Part shown: one piece after another, positions 42,304 through 50,517 of the stretch
Position numbering within the stretch: position 1 is the stretch's first letter
How the letters are laid out: each line of letters opens with the position of its first letter
Assembly (NCBI GenBank): GCA_963818645.1
Contig: CAWFTF010000021.1
Span: forward strand, 1 to 64,000
Reading direction: 5' to 3'
DNA length: 64,000 bases
Origin: Gp6-AA40 sp963818645
GTDB lineage: Bacteria > Acidobacteriota > Vicinamibacteria > Vicinamibacterales > UBA2999
Made by a program: the position numbers and the translations under genes
Notes under the pieces: model-generated
Databases searched by the model: none
Told to the model about the DNA's origin: nothing
Seen by the model: only the letters and a program-made list of their open reading frames with translations

Positions 42304-43538
42304 GGCAACGTGAAGAGGGCGACCGACGAGACGTCCTTCACGAAGATGCGTTTTCCCGAAATGGCTGGCGCGGCCCACGTGGCGGCGTCAGCCACCTTGT
42401 ATCGCTTCAGCTCCTGAAAGCTCGTTCCGCTCACGCGCCCAACCATAAGCTCGGCATCCTCCTCGAGCGAAAGAATCAGATCACCCGTGTGCGCGATCGC
42501 CGCGTTCTCGCCTTGACGCGGCATGCCAGTCCAGAGCGTCTTGCCGGTCTTCAGATCGAGCAGCATGTACTGGCCGCGATTGCGATGTGACAGCGCGAAC
42601 AGCTTGTCTCCAACGACGACCGCATCGGCCATGTAGAGCGACGCCGCCGGGTTCTCCCACACGACCTCCGTCATCCACTGCTCGTCTTTCTTGACGATGC
42701 GGAGCGCGGTGGTTGGCTTCTGGTAGCCGGAGACGATGAGCGTCGATCCTGAGAGTAGAGGCGTGATGATGTTCTGTGTGTACTCCGTCGAGAACGGCCG
42801 CTGCCAGAGCAGGCGGCCATCGCTCTCCGAGACGCCGATGATGTTTTCCTGCGAGAGCGTGATCACCTGGCGGACACCTTCGATGTCCGCAACGATTGGC
42901 GACGCGTAAGACGGACCATCCCCGGTCCAGGACCACTTGACGTCGCCTGTGTTCGCGTCGAACGCGGTGAGCGCACCCTTTCCGTGACCGCCGACGTGCA
43001 CGATCACGAGACCGCGATCCACGAGCGGTGACATCGACGTTCCGTACAACGGCAGGACGTTGCCAGCGGCCTTCTGCCACAGCTGCTTGCCGCTGGCCGC
43101 ATCGAACGCCGTCACGATGCCGCCCATCCCGAGTGTGTAGAGGCGGCCGTCGGCGAACGTTGGCGTGGACTTCGGACCGGGTCCGTGTGCCTCTGCGGCT
43201 GGATTGACCTTGACGGGGGCGGCGTACCGCGTCTGCCAGATCACCTTGCCCGTCGCCGCGTCGAGCGCCTGCATGACCTCGCTGGTCATCTGTCGGCTGA
43301 ACACGTATACGCGATTGCCGATCAGCACGGGCGTGGAATAGCCCGTACCGACGTCGGCCTTCCACACCCGCGTGAGTTGTTCAGGCCAGGCTGTCGGGAT
43401 TGAGAAGGATGCCGCGACACCGTCGCGGTTCGGTCCGCGGAACTGAGGCCAGTCCGTCGCCGAGCTCTGCGCCCCGAGGACGATCGGGAATGCGGCGAGA
43501 GCTGCAGCGACGATCAGGCCGCGATAACGAATGTTCAC
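42300..43538 (-). CDS. exported PQQ-binding-like (pyrrolo-quinoline quinone repeat) beta-propeller
   Basis: The 412-aa protein starts with a signal peptide (VNIRYRGLIVAAALAAFPIVLGAQ). Repeats of the type ALDAATGKVIWQ, AFDAASGKQLWQ, AFDANTGDVKWSW, LLDLKTGKTLWTG show eight-blade PQQ-like architecture (WPQFRGPNRDG at the mature start). Such proteins bind PQQ or serve as scaffolds such as BamB, but the WPQFRGPNRDG start is typical of the uncharacterised planctomycete/acidobacterial type. GTG 43538 is used, with GGAGA adjacent. It lies eight bases after the NHL gene upstream and is co-transcribed. Confidence 0.85.
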   Translation of the reverse strand: MNIRYRGLIVAAALAAFPIVLGAQSSATDWPQFRGPNRDGVAASFSIPTAWPEQLTRVWKADVGTGYSTPVLIGNRVYVFSRQMTSEVMQALDAATGKVIWQTRYAAPVKVNPAAEAHGPGPKSTPTFADGRLYTLGMGGIVTAFDAASGKQLWQKAAGNVLPLYGTSMSPLVDRGLVIVHVGGHGKGALTAFDANTGDVKWSWTGDGPSYASPIVADIEGVRQVITLSQENIIGVSESDGRLLWQRPFSTEYTQNIITPLLSGSTLIVSGYQKPTTALRIVKKDEQWMTEVVWENPAASLYMADAVVVGDKLFALSHRNRGQYMLLDLKTGKTLWTGMPRQGENAAIAHTGDLILSLEEDAELMVGRVSGTSFQELKRYKVADAATWAAPAISGKRIFVKDVSSVALFTLP

Positions 43539-43545
43539 TCTCCGA

Positions 43546-44829
43546 CTATAGCCCCGTGCGAGACAGCTGATCGAGGACCTTCCCGCGCGGACTGTCGGCG
43601 GGCACGAAGCGCTGAATGCGCTCACCCGCGAAGACCTCGCCAGTGTAGATGTTCCCCTTCGAATCGACGGCGATCATGTGCAGCCCCCAGAACGAGCCGC
43701 CGCTCTCACCCATGCTGCCCATGCGACCCACTTCCTTTCCACTCTCGCGGTCGAGGAAGTAGATGTGGTTGTTCGTCAGGTCCGAGATGTACAGGAACTT
43801 CTGTTGCTTGTCCTGTGAGAACCCGACGCCACCGGTCGCGCCGCCGACGCCGGTCTGCTCGGCAAGCTTGAACTCCTTGAGGAACTTGCCTTCGCGCGTC
43901 GTGACGTGAATGCGGTTCGCGTTGCGATCGGCTGCGTACACGAGGCCGTCGTTCGACACGTTGATCGTGAGATGCCCGCGGAACTCCTTCGGCATCGGAC
44001 CGCCCGGCGTGTACGCGCGGTCGGCGTCGTTGGTCGAGACCTCTGACAGCGGCCGCCCGTAGGCGCCCCATCCGCGCTTGAACGCGAGCGTTTTGAAGTC
44101 GAAGACCATCACGCGGCCACCGAGGTAGCTGTCCGCAACGTAGATGTCGTTGTTCGGCTCGTCGATGCGAATCTCTTCGATCCCACCGACGATCATCGGT
44201 GTCGTTGCCGGATACTTCGCGCGAAACGCCTGTGCGTTCCCCCCGCGTGCGGCCCCTTCACCGGAACTGCCGCCTCCGCGCCCAAGGAATCCAGAAACCG
44301 GGCCCGGGCCTCCACGTCCAGGAACGCGTGGCGCTGCGCCGCGGCCTCCGGGAGGTCCGCCATTTTCGGTCTCCGGGACGCGAGCGACTTCCGCAACCAC
44401 TTTGCCCGTCTTCGGATCGTATTTCCGGACCGTGTCCTGCCCGATGTAGACGAATCCCTGGCTGTCCACATCCATGCCGTGCCCCTGCGGCGCGTCGAAC
44501 GAGCCAATGACATCGCCGTTCTTGCTGACGTGAATCATCGACGGCGGATGCACGCAGCAATCAGCAGCCGGCGGTGTGAGCTCGGCATGCAGCTCGATGT
44601 CCGTCAGGTCGTTCGGACGATTCAACACCCACACGTCGTCGTTCTTGTCCACGGCGAGACCCGTGATGCCGCCGATCTTCCACTTGTTGGGCAGCGGTTT
44701 CGGCCAGCCCGGATCGTAGAGATAGCGCGGTGCGGTCTGTGCCTGGGCACCAATGCCCGTGAAGGAGACGACGAATGCGACGCCAACCAGCAGGGCGACG
44801 ACGGCCCCAATCTTTGGATTGACCTTCAT
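43546..44829 (-). CDS. exported NHL-repeat beta-propeller with DCC motif (copy 2)
   Basis: The 427-aa protein has a signal peptide (1-30), then NKWKIGGITGLAVDKNDDVWVLNRP, the motif ADCCVHPPS, blades such as GHGMDVDSQGFVYIG, EIRIDEPNNDIYVADSYLGGRV, TINVSNDGLVYAADRNANRIHV and a final AVDSKGNIYTGEVFAGERIQRF. A Gly/Pro/Arg-rich insert (about residues 158-195) breaks the propeller. Copy 3 at 49329 has a DCC motif at the same place, copy 1 does not. It is periplasmic. The cysteines could bind metal or form a disulfide. Function unknown. Confidence 0.85.
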   Translation of the reverse strand: MKVNPKIGAVVALLVGVAFVVSFTGIGAQAQTAPRYLYDPGWPKPLPNKWKIGGITGLAVDKNDDVWVLNRPNDLTDIELHAELTPPAADCCVHPPSMIHVSKNGDVIGSFDAPQGHGMDVDSQGFVYIGQDTVRKYDPKTGKVVAEVARVPETENGGPPGGRGAAPRVPGRGGPGPVSGFLGRGGGSSGEGAARGGNAQAFRAKYPATTPMIVGGIEEIRIDEPNNDIYVADSYLGGRVMVFDFKTLAFKRGWGAYGRPLSEVSTNDADRAYTPGGPMPKEFRGHLTINVSNDGLVYAADRNANRIHVTTREGKFLKEFKLAEQTGVGGATGGVGFSQDKQQKFLYISDLTNNHIYFLDRESGKEVGRMGSMGESGGSFWGLHMIAVDSKGNIYTGEVFAGERIQRFVPADSPRGKVLDQLSRTGL

Positions 44830-45020
44830 GATGTGCTGTCTCCGTGATGGTAGATTTTGCTCGGAGGCCGGAGTGTAGTCCGCGACTGTCTGTCGGTCAA
44901 TCGGTCAGGGGATAGGAGCTAGGGCGCGAGGGAAGTGCGCGCCTCAGGGCCGGAGTGAATCGATGCGTGCCGTTACCGCGCGGGCGAGACTCGTATTACA
45001 CACACCCAGCGCACAGGCAC

Positions 45021-45046
45021 GTTGCGTCGTCGCGCGACGTCGCAAC
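45021..45046. other. 26-base near-perfect palindrome
   Basis: GTTGCGTCGTCG and its right arm CGACGTCGCAAC, paired around a CG centre, match except for one T:T pair. Outer bases (CCCAG left, CTGGG right) could extend it. It is the only distinct structure in the 261-base spacer 44830-45090 before the NHL gene. Confidence 0.5.
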
Positions 45047-45090
45047 GCCCTTGCCTGGGCCGCGTGGAAACAGTCTCAAGGATTCACGCG

Positions 45091-45348
45091 TCACTTGACG
45101 GCATCGCGCCGTCGATCCTGCCGCCGGTCCTGACTGTTATCGGTCCCGGGGCCATCGACGACCTTGTCCCTGTCGTCGACCGCATCCTCAGCCTTGTCCT
45201 TCGCGTCTTCCGTTTTCTCCTTCGCCTCTTCCTTCTTTTCTTCGCGATTCTCGTCGCTGCCTTCCCTCTTGTCCTGCGCGAGGGCGAACAGCGGGATGCT
45301 CAGCATCCCCAACCCCATCACGAATGCTCGTCGACTGAACGTGCCCAT
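45091..45348 (-). CDS. small exported highly charged protein, 85 aa
   Basis: ATG 45348 has GGAAGGG upstream. Residues 1-25 (FSRRAFVMGLGMLSIPLFALAQ) are a signal peptide with a twin-Arg start. The mature part is a Lys/Glu/Asp-rich helix (ENREEKKEEAKEKTEDAKDKAED) with an Arg-rich end. No cysteine or motif is present. The composition suggests an intrinsically charged helix acting in the periplasm, perhaps binding polyanions or polycations. Function unknown. It is divergent from the NUDIX gene across 233 bases with no array. Confidence 0.6.
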   Translation of the reverse strand: MGTFSRRAFVMGLGMLSIPLFALAQDKREGSDENREEKKEEAKEKTEDAKDKAEDAVDDRDKVVDGPGTDNSQDRRQDRRRDAVK

Positions 45349-45581
45349 AACAACCCTTCCGCGCCCGTGAACCACGTTGAGCGCCCAACCGAATCTACCG
45401 CAACGGGGGCGGCGTGGCCACTTCAAACGCTCGGCGATCCAGCTCGACAACGAGGAAATGCGCCGCAGCCTCAGGTGAGGGTCCGCTGAGCTTGGGCCGA
45501 TGCACGTGCGCGGGGGTAACATTTCGTGCGCGCTGGCCGCTATCCCCGTCAATCGGGTAGGGTTAGCGCAAGCGAGATCAC

Positions 45582-46016
45582 ATGGCCACGAAGAGGACGC
45601 CGAATGATGCCGGATCGACCCACGCCGGAGGCGTCGTCTATCGCCTCAAGGAGGCGACGCCTGAGCTGTTGCTCGTGAGCTCGCGCTTCAACAAGTCGAT
45701 CTGGGTCTTGCCGAAGGGACACATCGAATCAGGTGAGTCGTCCGACGAGACCGCGGTGCGCGAGGTCTTCGAAGAGGCCGGCGTCACGGCGCGTGTCGTT
45801 GAGTTTCTGACCACGTCACGCCAGGTGGTGCGTGGCATCTCGCAACAGGTGGAGTACTACCTGCTCGAGCGGCTTGCCGAGGAAGAGGGCAGCGAAGGCA
45901 GGGGCGTGGCGTGGCTCGCCGAAGACGAAGCGATTCAGCGCCTGACCTTCGACGAGCATCGAGCCGTGCTGACCAGAGCCTGCGCGCGGCTCGAACAGAG
46001 TCGGGGGATCGTGTGA
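45582..46016 (+). CDS. NUDIX hydrolase
   Basis: The 144-aa protein has a perfect NUDIX box, GHIESGESSDETAVREVFEEAG (Gx5Ex7REUxEExGU), residues about 45-67. AGGVVYRLKEATPELLLVSSR forms the leading strands. The C-terminal half EDEAIQRLTFDEHRAVLTRA is a helix. NUDIX enzymes cleave nucleoside diphosphates linked to another group. This small type is often a diadenosine or dNTP cleaning enzyme. It overlaps the next gene by four bases. Confidence 0.88.
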   Translation: MATKRTPNDAGSTHAGGVVYRLKEATPELLLVSSRFNKSIWVLPKGHIESGESSDETAVREVFEEAGVTARVVEFLTTSRQVVRGISQQVEYYLLERLAEEEGSEGRGVAWLAEDEAIQRLTFDEHRAVLTRACARLEQSRGIV

Positions 46017-47474
46017 GTCCACGCGCGCGGCTCTCGCGGCGCGATCTGATCGCGCGCAGTGCGTTGGCGCTGAGTGCTGTTGCGCTGCCAGCGCTTCGAC
46101 TCAGAGCGCAAGCCATCAGCCCGGTCATGACTGCGCTCAGCGGCTACATGGCGGCGGCCAAGGATAGCGCCGCTGCCTCCCGACGTCGTTGAGAAGGCGA
46201 AGCATCACATCCTCGACACATTCGCAGCGATGCTGTCCGGTTCGGAGTTGCCACCGGGTCGCGCGGCGCTCGAACTCGCGCGGGCACAAGCGGGCCGGCC
46301 CGTCGCGACCGTTGTCGGCTCGACCACCCTGACTGGATCGATCGACGCGGCACTCGTCAACGGACTGATGGCACATTCGGATGAAACAGACGACTCGCAT
46401 GGCGAGTCGCAGTCGCATCCGGGTGCGTCGATCGTGCCCGCCGCTCTCGCGCTGGGCGAGGAGATCGGTATCACTGGGCAGCATTACCTGCGAGCCGTCA
46501 CGCTCGGATACGACGTCGGTCCTCGACTGACGATGGCGCTCGGCGGCCCGACGTTCAGGGACGAGACTCGCCGTAGTACGCACGCGTTCGCTGGCACGTT
46601 CGGATCGGCCGCGGCTGCGGGCTGCATCGCGGGACTCAATGAACAGCAGATGCGCTGGCTGCTCGACTACGCATCGCAGCAGGCGGGCGGTTATGCGATC
46701 TGGGGTCGTGACACCGACCACATCGAGAAAGGGTTCGTCTTTGGCGGCATGCCGGCGCGCAACGGCGTTACGGCGGCGGTGCTCGTTCGCTCGGGGTGGA
46801 ATGGCGTTGACGATGTGTTTTCGGGGGAAGACAACTTCTTCCGCGTGAATGCGCCGAAGGGGAATCCGGCCGTGCTCGTCGATGGACTCGGCGACCGCTT
46901 CGAAATCGTCAACACCGATATCAAGAAGTGGACCGTCGGTACGCCGATCCAGGCGCCGCTCGATGCGATCGACAACATTCGCAAGAAGCGAGCGTTCGAC
47001 GCGAACGACGTCAAGGAGGTTGTCGTCCGGCTCGCGCCGAGTGTTGGGGCGGTGGTGGACAACCGCGACATCCCGGACATCTGCCTGCAGCACATGGTCG
47101 CGGTGATGCTCATCGACAAGACCGCGTCGTTCCATGCCGCACACGACAAGGCGCGCATGCAGGACGCGAGCGTGCTGCGCCAACGCAGCAAGGTGAAGTA
47201 CGTCCCGGACGCGACGCTCGCCAAACTGCTGCCCGTGCGCGTGGCTGTCGTAGATGTGACGCTGAACGACGGCACGACGCTGTCCGATCGAGTTGAGGCC
47301 GTGCGCGGGACGGTGCGCAATCCAATGACTCGAAACGAAGTCGTCGATAAAGCCAGAGATCTCATCGCTCCGGTCATCGGGCCTCCGACCGCGCAGAAGC
47401 TGATCGACGCGGTGTTCGCACTCGAAACGCTGAAAGAGATTCGCGCGCTGCGGCCTTTGTTGCAGCGCGCGTGA
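46013..47474 (+). CDS. MmgE/PrpD-family protein with twin-Arg signal, frameshifted
   Basis: GTG 46013 opens SPRARLSRRDLIARSALALSAVALPALRLRAQA, a twin-Arg signal. The frame breaks near 46168-46173 (one extra base, GCGCCGCTGCC), and the MmgE/PrpD domain follows (LPPDVVEKAKHHILDTFAAML, SDETDDSHGESQSHPGASIVPAALALGE, RRSTHAFAGTFGSAAAAGC, GEDNFFRVNAPKG). Repaired length is about 486 aa. The family contains 2-methylcitrate dehydratases and other lyases that usually lack signal peptides, so an exported form is unusual. The His and Asp of the active region are retained. It follows NUDIX with overlap. Confidence 0.84.
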
Positions 47475-47508
47475 GTTTGGGAGTTGGGAGTTGGATGTTG
47501 GGAGTTGT
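47472..47508. repeat. heptad repeat array O, GGGAGTT words
   Basis: GGAGTTG, GGAGTTG, GATGTTG, GGAGTTG with exact spacing, starting at the MmgE/PrpD stop. Array O has TTG every seven bases and provides a -35 candidate. Confidence 0.75.
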
Positions 47509-47518
47509 CTCGTATAAT
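47491..47518 (+). promoter_or_regulatory. promoter inside and after array O
   Basis: TTGGAT (47491-47496), a 16-base spacer and a perfect TATAAT (47513-47518). The TTGGAT belongs to a heptad. The gene at 47539 has GGAGG before its ATG. Confidence 0.6.
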
Positions 47519-47538
47519 CCAGCCCCTCGGAGGTCCTC

Positions 47539-48585
47539 ATGAGATCTCGTTCGACTGGTGTCGCCGTTCTGCTTGTGCTGACGTCGCTCCTTCCGGCAAC
47601 AGCCAACGCGCAGTGGCTCGACTACAAGGCGCCAGGAATTCCGCGTTTGCCAGACGGGAAGCCGAACCTGTCGGCGCCCGCGCCGAGGACGGCTGATGGC
47701 AAGCCGGATCTCAACGGCATCTGGAGCGGCGCTGGCCCGATGTACCGCTACAACATCGCCCAGGACCTGCAGCCCGGAGACGTTCAGCCGTGGGCGGAGG
47801 CGCTCTTCCTGCAGCGCGTCAGGGAGTCGCGAAAGGACAGCCCGCTCGCCCGGTGCATGCCGGTCAGCCTCCCGTATCACCAGTTCTTCAACCTGACGAG
47901 GCTCGTGCAAACGCCGACGCTGATGGTGGTCCTGCACGAGTCGCCGAACAGCCCCAATCGGACTGTCTTCCTCGACGGCCGCGATCTGCCGAAGGATCCG
48001 AATCCGACGTACATGGGGTACTCCGTCGGCAAATGGGAGGGCGACACGCTGGTCGTGACGACGGCCGGGTTCAACGACAAGGGATGGCTCGACAGTGCCG
48101 GTCATCCGCAGACCGAGTCGCTGCGCATCACCGAGCGGTATCACCGGCGCGACTTCGGCCACATGGATTGGGAGATCACCATCGACGACCCGAAGGCGTT
48201 CACGAAGGCCTTCACGATCAAGACGCAGCGGACGCTGCAGGCCGACACCGAGTTGCTCGAGGACGTCTGCGAGAACGAGCGGTCACGAGCTCGCTTTGTC
48301 GTGGACACCAGCGTCACAGTGAGTCCGGCCGTCGTCTCCAGTTACGCCGGCACATATGAGCTGGCACCAGGGCGCGAGATCGTCATCACGGCGGTCGATG
48401 GTCTGTTGTTCGTGCGCGGCCTGAACGAACCGAAGCTTCCGCTGATCCCGACGTCGCAGACGCAGTTCATGTCGACCGCGACACCGGCCGGGTTCGAGTT
48501 CATCAAAGACGCGCAGGGGAAGGTGACGCACCTGATCGTGCGCGGGAATATCCCGGAGACGAAGGCGGTCCGCAAGAGTCCGTGA
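47539..48585 (+). CDS. exported PDLxGxW-family protein (copy 3), with C-terminal extra domain
   Basis: The 348-aa protein has a signal peptide (1-24) and RTADGKPDLNGIW. Shared landmarks are RTVFLDGRDL, GKWEGDTLVVTTAGF, QTESLRITERYHRRD, IDDPKAFTKAFT and LLEDVCENE. An added C-terminal domain (YAGTYELAPGREIVITAVDG, then FEFIKDAQGKVTHLIV) resembles the DUF3471-like module attached to some serine hydrolases. The promoter at 47491-47518 precedes it. It overlaps the next gene by four bases (GTGA). Periplasmic, function unknown. Confidence 0.86.
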   Translation: MRSRSTGVAVLLVLTSLLPATANAQWLDYKAPGIPRLPDGKPNLSAPAPRTADGKPDLNGIWSGAGPMYRYNIAQDLQPGDVQPWAEALFLQRVRESRKDSPLARCMPVSLPYHQFFNLTRLVQTPTLMVVLHESPNSPNRTVFLDGRDLPKDPNPTYMGYSVGKWEGDTLVVTTAGFNDKGWLDSAGHPQTESLRITERYHRRDFGHMDWEITIDDPKAFTKAFTIKTQRTLQADTELLEDVCENERSRARFVVDTSVTVSPAVVSSYAGTYELAPGREIVITAVDGLLFVRGLNEPKLPLIPTSQTQFMSTATPAGFEFIKDAQGKVTHLIVRGNIPETKAVRKSP

Positions 48586-49292
48586 TCGTCCGTCCCGCCG
48601 GCGACGACATCCAGCTGATCACGCAGCCCGATCACGCGCACCTGGCCCGTCGCGTGATGGAGCACTGCGTGCCGTTGGCGACACGATTGCGCCGGGACTC
48701 GATTCTCCACGCCATCGCCGAACACGACAACGGGTGGGCCGAGGAAGACGCGGCTCCTCGCGTGAATACCACGACCGGGCGGGTATTCGACTTCATCAGT
48801 GCGCCGCCAGAGGTTCGCCAGGCGGTGTGGCCGCGCGGGGTCGCGAGGCTCGCGCGCGATCCGTGGGCCGCCGCGCTGGTCGCGCAACATGCGATTACGG
48901 TCTACGACCGCTTCCATTCCGAGAGCGAGTGGTCGCCGTTCTTCCGTGACATGGAGGCGGCGCGCGACGAACTGTTGCGAGCGATCGCTGTGCCGCTCGA
49001 GGATCTCCTGAGCGACTACGTGTTCGTTCGGCTCGCCGATTTGATTTCGCTGACCTTTTGCGTCGGATGGACCGACGAGCAGCGGTTCGGTGAGTGGGCC
49101 GTCCAGCGGTTCGACGCGCGCATTGTCGTGACACCCGATGCATTTGGCGGGGCCGAAATTCCAATCGAGATCGGTGCACGAGTGATTCGCGACGAAAGGT
49201 ACGTCTCGGATCTGGCCTTGCGTCGCGCGATGAGCGAAGCCAGACCAACGACGCTGCGTGGTATGGTCACGGGACGATCAGCCGGGCCGTAG
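48582..49292 (+). CDS. DUF3891-family protein
   Basis: The 236-aa protein opens MIVRPAGDDIQLITQPDHAHLARRVMEHC, the signature start of DUF3891. DSILHAIAEHDNGWAEEDAAP and AAALVAQHAITVYDRFHSESEWSPFF are further conserved regions with Asp, His and Glu residues that may bind metal (an HD-like helical fold is my guess). It is cytoplasmic with no signal peptide. GTG 48582 overlaps the preceding secreted-protein gene. Function unknown. Confidence 0.85.
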   Translation: MIVRPAGDDIQLITQPDHAHLARRVMEHCVPLATRLRRDSILHAIAEHDNGWAEEDAAPRVNTTTGRVFDFISAPPEVRQAVWPRGVARLARDPWAAALVAQHAITVYDRFHSESEWSPFFRDMEAARDELLRAIAVPLEDLLSDYVFVRLADLISLTFCVGWTDEQRFGEWAVQRFDARIVVTPDAFGGAEIPIEIGARVIRDERYVSDLALRRAMSEARPTTLRGMVTGRSAGP

Positions 49293-49328
49293 TGATCGTT
49301 GCTGGTGCGCCGTCGTCGGAGGATCACC

Positions 49329-50516
49329 ATGTCGAAACAGTTGCTCGTGACCGTTCTCGTTGTGGGTGCCCTGTCTGGGACAACCGGCGGCGCTCAGCAA
49401 CCGCGTGCGCAGGTGCTGGACGAGAACGGCGCGCCCGTCTTCAAAGTCGATCCGTTCTGGCCGAAGCCGCTGCCGAACCGGTGGAGCATGCAGCAGGTCA
49501 CCGGTATCCACGTCGATCACGAGGACCACATCTGGTTCCTGAATCGCGCTGCCGCTGCGGAAGGGGACGAGATCGGCGGCGACGGCAACCCGCCGAGGAT
49601 CGACTGCTGCGTCCGCGGTCCCGAAGTCGTCGAGCTCGATCAAGATGGCAAGGTGGTTCATGCCTGGGGCGGCCCGGGGTATCACGCTCTGTGGCCGACC
49701 GCGTTGCAGACGGTCATCGCAGATCGCAAAGGATTCGTCTGGGTTGGAGGGACGGCGCCGCAGGACAGCATCCTCAAATTCACCCGTGACGGGAAGTTCG
49801 TCTGGGACTTCGGCCACCGTCCGCCGCCAGGCACGCCGTTCGCGGAGAACAATCAACAGACCGACGTGCTGGGATCGAAAGGGCGATTTCAGATCGACGA
49901 GGTCGCCGGCGAGATCTACATCATCAATTTGAAGCGGGTGCTCGTGTACGACATGAATACCGGTGCGTTCAAGCGCGGCTGGGGCGGACACGGCATGCCG
50001 CTGAACGAGATCTCCAACGATCCGATTCCGCCCTACACGTGGACCGGCGCTCCGCCGCCAGCGGAGAAGAACTTCGTACCCGATCTGCACTTCGTGGAGA
50101 TCTCGCAGGATCGGCGCGTCTACATCGGCGAGCGTGGGCAGAACCGGATCGAAGTATTCACGCCCGAAGGAAAGTTTCTGCAGGAGTTCTCCGTCTCACC
50201 CAACACGCCGGCGCGCGGTGACGGGTGCGGCGGTCTCAACAACACGAAGATGCCGCCATGCGGCACCACCTACAAGCTGGCCATCTCGCGCGATCCCGGG
50301 CAGAAGTATCTATATGTTGCGGACGGGACGAACAACCGCGTGTGGATCCTCGACCGCCAGAGCGGCAAGACGCTGGGATCGTTCGGCGGCAACGGCCGCT
50401 ATGCGGGGCAGCTCCACTGGATCAACGCGATCGCGATCGACTCGAGGGGCAACATCTACACCGGAGAGGTGGAGCAGGCCAAGCGCATCCAGAAGTTCGA
50501 GCCGGTGCGGAAGTGA
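49329..50516 (+). CDS. exported NHL-repeat beta-propeller with DCC motif (copy 3)
   Basis: The 395-aa protein has a signal peptide (1-22) and a mature start LDENGAPVFKVDPFWPKPLPNRWSMQQVTGIHVD that matches copy 2. RIDCCVRGPEVVELD carries the DCC motif. Blades: LQTVIADRKGFVWVGG, EIYIINLKRVLVYD, FVEISQDRRVYIGERGQNRIEVF, LYVADGTNNRVWILDRQSG, AIDSRGNIYTGEVEQAKRIQKF. A second Cys cluster (DGCGGLNNTKMPPCG) is near residues 298-311. GGAGG precedes ATG 49329. The stop is one base from the convergent MHS-transporter stop, so no terminator is possible between them. Confidence 0.87.
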   Translation: MSKQLLVTVLVVGALSGTTGGAQQPRAQVLDENGAPVFKVDPFWPKPLPNRWSMQQVTGIHVDHEDHIWFLNRAAAAEGDEIGGDGNPPRIDCCVRGPEVVELDQDGKVVHAWGGPGYHALWPTALQTVIADRKGFVWVGGTAPQDSILKFTRDGKFVWDFGHRPPPGTPFAENNQQTDVLGSKGRFQIDEVAGEIYIINLKRVLVYDMNTGAFKRGWGGHGMPLNEISNDPIPPYTWTGAPPPAEKNFVPDLHFVEISQDRRVYIGERGQNRIEVFTPEGKFLQEFSVSPNTPARGDGCGGLNNTKMPPCGTTYKLAISRDPGQKYLYVADGTNNRVWILDRQSGKTLGSFGGNGRYAGQLHWINAIAIDSRGNIYTGEVEQAKRIQKFEPVRK

Positions 50517-50517
50517 C

